64,000 bases of DNA from Ooceraea biroi. Taxonomy: Eukaryota; Arthropoda; Insecta; Hymenoptera; Formicidae. Under the pieces are notes generated by a model that ran no database searches, was not told the origin of the DNA, and was given only the letters and a program-made list of their open reading frames with translations. The DNA lies in NCBI RefSeq assembly GCF_003672135.1, contig NC_039514.1, positions 10,777,787 to 10,841,786 of the forward strand. Direction: 5' to 3'. The position numbers were made by a program, and so were the translations under genes. Of the stretch, positions 61,601 through 64,000 are shown piece by piece; the first letter of the stretch is position 1; every line of letters starts with the position of its first letter.

Positions 61601-63886
61601 TTTAAATTATATTAATTTCATATTCCATCATTAGTAGTCTTGAATAGTGTTTTTGCTATTCTTTACGTGCAGGGATGGCAGTAGTCGAAGACGAGGCGAC
61701 GGGCGGGAGATGTTGCCGTCACGATCGAGACTGGGCCTCACGGGTTTGGGATCGAGTCAGGATCTTGGATCGAGCAATGGAGATCTGTACTACAATTCAC
61801 GGCCGGAAGGTCACTGGTCCTATCAGCCACCACCGCCGCCAGTTATTACGCATCAGCCGAAACCCTCATCGACGCAACATTTCCAGCCATACGAGCGCGG
61901 TTATCCGAAGACTTTAGAGAGCTTAGCTGAAAAAGTAAGTCTTGCGTGATGTTTTGAGTACTGAGATAAGAATTTTGACACGGATCGAGATCCATCTAAA
62001 CGATGGAAAACATTCTGGAGGAGTAAACTATCGGAGAAGATTAATTGAAAATGACAGAGCAGAAAATCTTTTAAATTTAATAATTTACATTATAATTTGA
62101 TACAATACAATTAATGTAAGTGTTGGTTGCGCGAATTGAATCTAAAAAACCGTATTATTTTTTTCCCTAGTTCTTTCTGGACAATCTTGATATAATTAAT
62201 TATAATTTTTTTATGATGTTTTCCATGAGGAAATCATCAAGTATCAAATAATCGAAAAATCATTGTTTCTGCGATTTCGATCCGATGTAGTTTACGCATA
62301 GATGTTCTAGACGATGTGGATCGAGCACCCTTTCACACTTGTCTGCACCAATTTGATACTTGTTTGCCTTTCACTGTCTCCATTGAATGCTATCTCACGA
62401 CTGAAAGAAAGTGGTGAACTCGTGACAATGTCTCGGGACACTAACTGTTGCGATCTCCGGGTCATTCGGATAATTTGAATTAAGAAGATCAAAGAATTAA
62501 TAATTCACAAATTGATCTTTTAGATACGTTGCGATGATCGAAATGTCATATATAAAAACACAACGTCTGAACGTTTGCTTGGCATATCGGATTTTCCATC
62601 GATAATTTTGAGAGTACACGTTTTGCAAGAATAAATGTCAGATCGTTTAAATATATGACAGCTTTTCCGAACGACGCGGAGCGTCGACAGTTCGCCGATC
62701 CGCTCGCGTAACGATCACGTGCCTCACATGACTAATCGGTTCTATGAATGAATGCTACATTGAAATTAACCAGGATTTTACAAAGGTAAAGACAACACTA
62801 TCTTGATACGTAGACTTGTGTATGACTGCAATTTTCTGTAATGCCTAATGGACGAGTATACGTATCCTCCCCTTCCGAGCACTTAGCAGACAAACGAATG
62901 CGCAAGTGTACAATGAATCTTAGAGTTTAATTAATTTTCTTTAAAAAGTTTCTTTAAAACTTTAGCATTAAGTTTTCTAATAGGCTGTGATATCAGGTTT
63001 GAAATCTAAACCAGAATCCGCGAAGAATAATAAAATTTGCACTAACAAAAGAAAGTTTCGATATCGCACAATTTTCTCCTTTACTTTGCTGTATATTCTT
63101 GAATAATCCAAGAAATCGTAGAACGAGACAAATATTTGATTATTCATATATCAGAACCACTACTCTTGCAGTTATGAATGTTGCAGTAACGGCACAAAAG
63201 TTATCGAGATTAAACTTTCAATTAGAGGATTAATGAAAGAAAAAAAACTCACGGAAAAATAAATTAGTCTCAATAGCATGTATTTAAAAGTTAATGAATG
63301 AAACAGTCGTGGAGCGTTTATACATATATAATGAGCCAGACGAGTGAAATTTTCAACCGCTATTAGCGGTTACACCAGTGCATTCGTTTAACGAGTTCTG
63401 CCTAAAAAGAGAACAAGGACGTAATGCGAATAAACGGGTATTTATGTGCGTTTTTAAAACATAAAGGCCGCATACACGTGTCGCTATCCATCACGTAATC
63501 CCAAACTTTGTTTTCTTGTTGTAAGCTTACTGACTATTTGTTCTTTCGATTGCATTTCGTGTCTGTGTGCTGGATAACATTAATTATTGCATTCAAAGAA
63601 TTCACGTGATCATACGACTGTAGGTACACCCCTTCTACACGGGGCCCATGATGCCCTCGTCGAATGGCGGACGGCGTATGTCAACGGGTGGCGGAATGCA
63701 ATCAGTCGGTGGCAGGTTGTCGGGTCAAACCACCCAGTCGACCCATTACGGGTATGGCCAGCACACCGGAAGCGGAAGGATCATGCCAAGAAGTGGTTCC
63801 GACCAGCACCTACCCCGAGTCGATTATACGAGTATCACGACGCCGGCGCGACATACCCTTCTTAGATCCAGCTTGAAGTCAGGTCG
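19446..63886 (+). CDS. RhoGAP100F: RhoGAP100F / Syd-1 presynaptic scaffold, 5' coding exons including the PDZ domain (partial)
   Basis: In flies and worms Syd-1 (RhoGAP100F) is a PDZ-C2-RhoGAP protein that organises presynaptic active zones with Liprin-alpha and Neurexin. Exons supported here: 19421-19658 (start exon), 58929-59042, 59648-59830, 60441-60599, 61074-61303, 61673-61934, 63624 to about 63886. All have GT-AG borders and their phases join without a break. The PDZ domain runs across the 60441 and 61074 exons, from about PIHFVEIIKRPG through the ligand loop TLGLYI to GDEILAVNLVDVTHMSL and RRLVLATR. The next exons carry the family's Pro-rich and Ser-rich linker with TLESLAEK, RRMSTG and RSGSDQHLPRV, as in the fly protein. 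C2 and RhoGAP domains are not in the window, so the gene continues to the right. The 39-kb intron after the first coding exon hosts antisense AGMO-like pseudogenes. The start is either ATG 19446 or ATG 19635. Confidence 0.85.
21550..21617. repeat. Short inverted repeat
   Basis: TATTGGGTTGTAACATATATTT on the left is matched on the right by the reverse complement with a two-base deletion, AAATATGTTACAACCCAATA, around a short T-rich loop. It is possibly a tiny MITE or a solo-end pair. There is no coding content. Confidence 0.5.
34573..35235. repeat. Pair of degenerate direct repeats
   Basis: The segment at about 34587-34720 and the one at about 35105-35225 share the order TTTA(C/T)AATGGAAA, then CGGC, then GTAGAATAAA(T/C)CGATC(C/T)GTA. 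Between them is a CT microsatellite at about 34971-34992. This is an old local duplication with no evident coding sense. Confidence 0.35.
38193..38276 (-). pseudogene. Orphan first exon of a third AGMO-like copy (copy C)
   Basis: Starts at ATG 38276 and reads MEFINYILSF, ending SIWQTLQPNNYEK at the donor AAG|GTAAATTTG (38192). The 21 bases around this donor are nearly identical to those of the first exon of copy A at 44448, and the ending has the shape of the AGMO family segment FQTLEEVPDYVKK. Upstream sequence at about 38480-38600 also aligns with that upstream of copy A (44810-44920). No second exon can be found to the left, so the rest of this copy appears to be deleted. It is therefore a relic, unless it is spliced to something unseen. 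Confidence 0.6.
38480..38600. repeat. Duplicated 5'-flank of AGMO-like copies (copy C side)
   Basis: Contains CTATGGAATATCGATGTAAAT, a CGGATTTAAA motif and TCAAGTATTTATTATTA. It is paralogous to 44810-44920, which has CTATGGAACATCGATGTGCG and TCGAGTATTTATAATATTAT. Each block lies just upstream (minus-strand sense) of a copy's first exon, so they are candidate former promoters carried along in the duplication. Confidence 0.45.
38880..39485. other. AT-rich intergenic spacer between AGMO-like copies
   Basis: Very AT-rich DNA with no coding signal. A short inverted repeat around AATAAATAAATATTT lies at about 39181-39215. Confidence 0.4.
40884..41484. mobile_element. 601-bp long-inverted-repeat foldback element
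   Basis: Outer ends CGGGGTGTTTCA and (reverse complement) CAGGGTGTTTCA are each followed by an AGGTGGA block. The arms extend roughly 260 bases inward with recognisable shared blocks such as TTTATTTACAACAAA, GGTAAAAGAACATTTC and CTTCCGCATCAATGCAAG. It is flanked by TATA on both sides, a possible 4-bp target duplication. A 75-aa frame inside is just one arm read through. It lies in intron 6 of AGMO-like copy A. It would fold into a long imperfect hairpin if transcribed. Confidence 0.75.
42091..43377 (+). mobile_element. Full-length mariner transposon
   Basis: 1287 bp. The 31-base terminal inverted repeats differ at two positions (TTAGGTTGGCAAATAAGTTC... left, TTGGGTTGGCAAATAAGTTG... on the reverse of the right end), and TA is duplicated at 42089-42090 and 43378-43379. 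Length, ends and target site are typical of mariner. It is inserted in intron 4 of the AGMO-like copy A. Confidence 0.93.
42274..43302 (+). CDS. mariner transposase, D-N-D catalytic triad
   Basis: 342 aa, uninterrupted. The start is taken at MEVNNVHYRH, the usual mariner N terminus; an ATG seven codons upstream is also in frame. N-terminal helix-turn-helix region includes KAHKKICRVYGDDALTER and, further on, SVREIATALNISHTSV. The catalytic core has TGDEKW (Asp 153), HHNNARPHTS where HxDNARPH is expected (residue 245 is Asn, codon AAT 43006-43008), and APSDYHLF (Asp 280, 34 residues later, as in DD34D). Loss of the second Asp should abolish transposition. The GDEKWVVYEN block also departs from the usual form. 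A recent but inactive copy (inference from the intact frame). Confidence 0.9.
   Translation: MEVNNVHYRHILFYYFKKSKRAAKAHKKICRVYGDDALTERVCQKWFVKFRSGDFDVNDAPRSGRPIEIDSSNVKAIIDKNPSQSVREIATALNISHTSVENNLRQLEYVSRLNVWMPHELTEANLATRISICDLLRKRQENDPFLKRLVTGDEKWVVYENVTRKRSWEHSSEPPQTTSKAGLHPKKIMLSVWWDFKGVIYYELLPSSKTIDSTTYCSQLTKLDQALRKKRPELINRKGVVFHHNNARPHTSLTTRNKLLSLGWDVLPHPAYSPDLAPSDYHLFRSLQNSLNGKIFKDEENVKRHLDWFFADKPQMFYERGIMKLVERWQEVINKNGQYIID
44810..44920. repeat. Duplicated 5'-flank of AGMO-like copies (copy A side)
   Basis: Paralogous to 38480-38600. It lies upstream, in minus-strand sense, of copy A exon 1 and could contain its former promoter. The flanking AT-rich DNA down to 45.67 kb holds no other gene; a small palindrome ATTAGATATTATTATAATAT and its complement sits at about 45295-45325. 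Confidence 0.45.
44921..45674. other. AT-rich spacer between AGMO-like copies A and B
   Basis: No coding signal. It is AT-rich with short palindromic runs, and probably includes the 3' UTR of copy B. Confidence 0.4.
45675..48976 (-). pseudogene. Alkylglycerol-monooxygenase-like pseudogene, copy B (nine exons)
   Basis: Paralogue of copy A with the same exon order. Exons on minus: 48976-48881 (MNLNEEYLLDD start), 48583-48462, about 47993-47830, 47741-47640, 47387-47225, 47179-47028, 46728-46609, 46435-46325, 45920-45675 (stop TGA). Landmarks: YYWSHRLSH (box 1 intact), FHQVHHYSE (box 2 intact), HRIHYG (box 3, last His is Tyr), KNYGGILIIWDRLFGTF, CGLLFDG near the C terminus. Lesions: no AG at the expected start of exon 3 (the nearest, before 47976, skips residues and shifts frame); exon 4 ends out of phase with exon 5; exon 6 is followed by ATAAAA where copy A has GTAAGA; exon 7 has lost the GPxW block. 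Exon 5 is the same 163 bases as in copy A. More conserved than copy A, but still probably dead. Confidence 0.75.
48200..48429. mobile_element. 230-bp foldback MITE-like element
   Basis: Left side TTGTGTGAGTCAAAAAGTTC...TTATTGCATTCAA, right side its imperfect reverse complement ending TTTTGATTGACTCAATA. Arms are about 80 bases with many mismatches, so it is old. It lies in intron 2 of the AGMO-like copy B. The 65-aa frame across it is not a gene. Confidence 0.55.
48977..57064. other. RhoGAP100F giant intron, right part
   Basis: AT-rich up to about 49.9 kb, then mixed. A CpG-rich block at about 51.45-52.2 kb with a CT run (51955-51978) looks promoter-like but has no matching exon. A cluster of (A)TCGGATAT / ATCCGAT words at about 53820-53950 suggests a decayed repeat. 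From about 55.84 to 56.9 kb the + strand is strongly purine (GA) biased. Antisense frames of 209 and 246 aa there are Ser/Leu/Pro low-complexity and rejected. Confidence 0.45.
57065..57106 (+). CDS. Possible alternative first coding exon of RhoGAP100F (MCDRGGSG...)
   Basis: ATG 57065 opens MCDRGGSGCFFFHK, ending at the donor AAG|GTAATC in phase 0, which is the phase needed to join the 58929 exon. It lies in CpG-rich DNA downstream of a GA-rich block, so a proximal promoter is plausible. There is no homology to confirm it; fourteen codons open by chance are not rare. Confidence 0.3.
57107..57235. repeat. CT microsatellite
   Basis: A run of CT dinucleotides at about 57120-57148 and further CT-rich sequence to about 57232. 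It follows the possible first exon at 57065-57106. Confidence 0.7.
57407..57664 (+). CDS. Possible alternative first coding exon of RhoGAP100F (ends LVPVTCLRG)
   Basis: An 86-codon open stretch from ATG 57407, ending at the donor GGG|GTGCGT in phase 0. The sequence is polar first (a Gln/Glu/Lys-rich part), then MSLLSLCDRMCGTAAWLVPV, which could be a short hydrophobic or Cys-containing anchor. An internal ATG at the MSLL position is another possible start. Phase and location, 1.3 kb upstream of the next exon, fit a proximal-promoter isoform. No family match, so low confidence. Confidence 0.35.
58929..59042 (+). CDS. RhoGAP100F: RhoGAP100F coding exon (PPPMVIQGDFRK segment)
   Basis: The acceptor TTGTTTTGCAG ends at 58928 and the donor AAG|GTAGTG begins at 59043. 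The exon is 114 bases, symmetric phase 0. It reads EGRGEVTDISASPG and then PPPMVIQGDFRK, joining to VSGISTEIFKQIE in the next exon. The open frame, flanking sites and phase match make it convincing although it has no early ATG of its own. Confidence 0.75.
59648..59830 (+). CDS. RhoGAP100F: RhoGAP100F coding exon upstream of the PDZ domain
   Basis: A 183-base exon, phase 0 at both ends, with acceptor CCGTTGCAG and donor CAG|GTACGT. It encodes VSGISTEIFKQIETVENDHD, then an Ala/Glu-rich helix and EPRQMGRQASEAAKKFIAMQ. The last part is the characteristic lead-in to the Syd-1 PDZ domain. Confidence 0.88.
60441..60599 (+). CDS. RhoGAP100F: RhoGAP100F exon, N-terminal half of the PDZ domain
   Basis: Acceptor TTCGTTTCAG, donor AAG|GTGAGA, 159 bases, phase 0. 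It contains the first beta strand IHFVEIIKRPG, the carboxylate-binding loop TLGLYI (a GLGF variant), and the strand VFISRIALE followed by TAVYNSGCLK. Confidence 0.93.
61074..61303 (+). CDS. RhoGAP100F: RhoGAP100F exon, C-terminal half of the PDZ domain
   Basis: Acceptor CACATGCAG, donor CAG|GTATTA, 230 bases, ending in phase 2. It reads VGDEILAVNLVDVTHMSLDD and finishes the PDZ fold with IMSIPRRLVLATR. It continues into an acidic linker with PPVVVIKRELNEDE. The split Arg codon is completed by the next exon. Confidence 0.93.
61673..61934 (+). CDS. RhoGAP100F: RhoGAP100F linker exon, Pro-rich
   Basis: Acceptor TTTACGTGCAG, donor AAA|GTAAGT, 262 bases. The frame reads DGSSRRRGDGREM, SRSRLGLTGLGSSQDLGSS, a PPPPPVITHQPKP tract and TLESLAEK. 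This low-complexity linker is matched in order by the fly protein, which also has a DGREM and a TLESLAEK block. It is likely disordered, with possible SH3 or EVH1 ligands in the proline run (inference). Confidence 0.88.
61935..63623. other. RhoGAP100F intron between the two linker exons
   Basis: About 1.7 kb, AT-rich in the middle, with no other coding signal and no recognisable element. Confidence 0.6.
63624..63886 (+). CDS. RhoGAP100F: RhoGAP100F linker exon, Ser/Gly-rich
   Basis: The acceptor CGACTGTAG ends at 63623. The exon reads VHPFYTGPMMPSSNGGRRMS, a Gln/Gly-rich stretch, RSGSDQHLPRVDY and LLRSSLKSG. The order of short blocks is the same as in fly RhoGAP100F. The donor is either 63887 (CG|GTAATG) or 63883 (G|GTCGGT). 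The following exons lie outside the window. Confidence 0.82.
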
Positions 63887-64000
63887 GTAATGAGTTTACT
63901 TACTGTCAAGATATCTACCGCGGGACTTTCGGGACTCACGAGGAGCAATTTCCGTTACAAACTCTCTTCATCCTTAGCTAAATCCTTGAGAATATTCTTG
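63887..64000. other. Start of the next RhoGAP100F intron
   Basis: Sequence after the donor at 63887 shows no continuation of the protein homology; the window ends before another exon. Confidence 0.5.

Overview
This is a single contiguous piece of an insect nuclear genome, most likely hymenopteran and probably an ant. That placement is inference: genes are interrupted by GT-AG introns (72-414 bp in the housekeeping gene, tens of kb in the neuronal gene), CpG dinucleotides are abundant in the GC-rich parts, AT-rich and GC-rich blocks alternate, and there is a full-length mariner element. No prokaryotic operons, rRNA genes, CRISPR arrays or intact tRNA genes were seen. Most open frames in the window are chance frames in low-complexity or intronic DNA.

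Layout. (1) 1-1165: the 3' end of a TMEM98-like membrane protein gene on +. (2) 1536-4298, on -: a complete seven-exon ABCF2 gene (635 aa), tail to tail with TMEM98. (3) 4300-10760: CpG-rich DNA with two probable promoter or 5'-leader regions for + transcription (about 4.9-5.24 kb and 8.5-10.7 kb), each ending in a good splice donor. (4) 19.4-63.9 kb, on +: the 5' part of a RhoGAP100F/Syd-1 gene (presynaptic PDZ-C2-RhoGAP scaffold). Eight consecutive phase-compatible features support it: a possible non-coding leader donor at 9581, a start exon at 19421-19658, then coding exons at 58929, 59648, 60441, 61074, 61673 and 63624. The PDZ domain is complete; the C2 and RhoGAP domains must lie beyond the right edge. 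Two further ATG-bearing segments at 57.07 and 57.41 kb end in phase-0 donors and could be alternative first exons.

(5) The roughly 39-kb intron between the first and second coding exons of RhoGAP100F is not empty. On its antisense strand, in an AT-rich block at about 38-49 kb, sits a degenerate tandem array of alkylglycerol-monooxygenase-like (AGMO/TMEM195, fatty-acid-hydroxylase family) genes: copy B (45675-48976, nine exons), copy A (39500 to about 44540, nine exons) and an orphan first exon, copy C (38193-38276). Exon order and phases are largely preserved. Copy A has a premature stop, a destroyed splice acceptor and damaged histidine boxes. Copy B has a damaged donor, a missing acceptor, frame inconsistencies and a damaged third histidine box. 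Introns of these copies have taken up a 1287-bp mariner (transposase intact but for one catalytic Asp to Asn change), a 601-bp foldback element and a smaller foldback element.

(6) Elsewhere in the introns there are other small foldback elements, the most striking being a 196-bp element at 13761-13956 with perfect 82-bp arms and an 8-bp target duplication. There is also a CTAG-rich block holding a tRNA-like segment. Coordinates of all splice sites were read by eye from sequence and homology; no transcript data were available.
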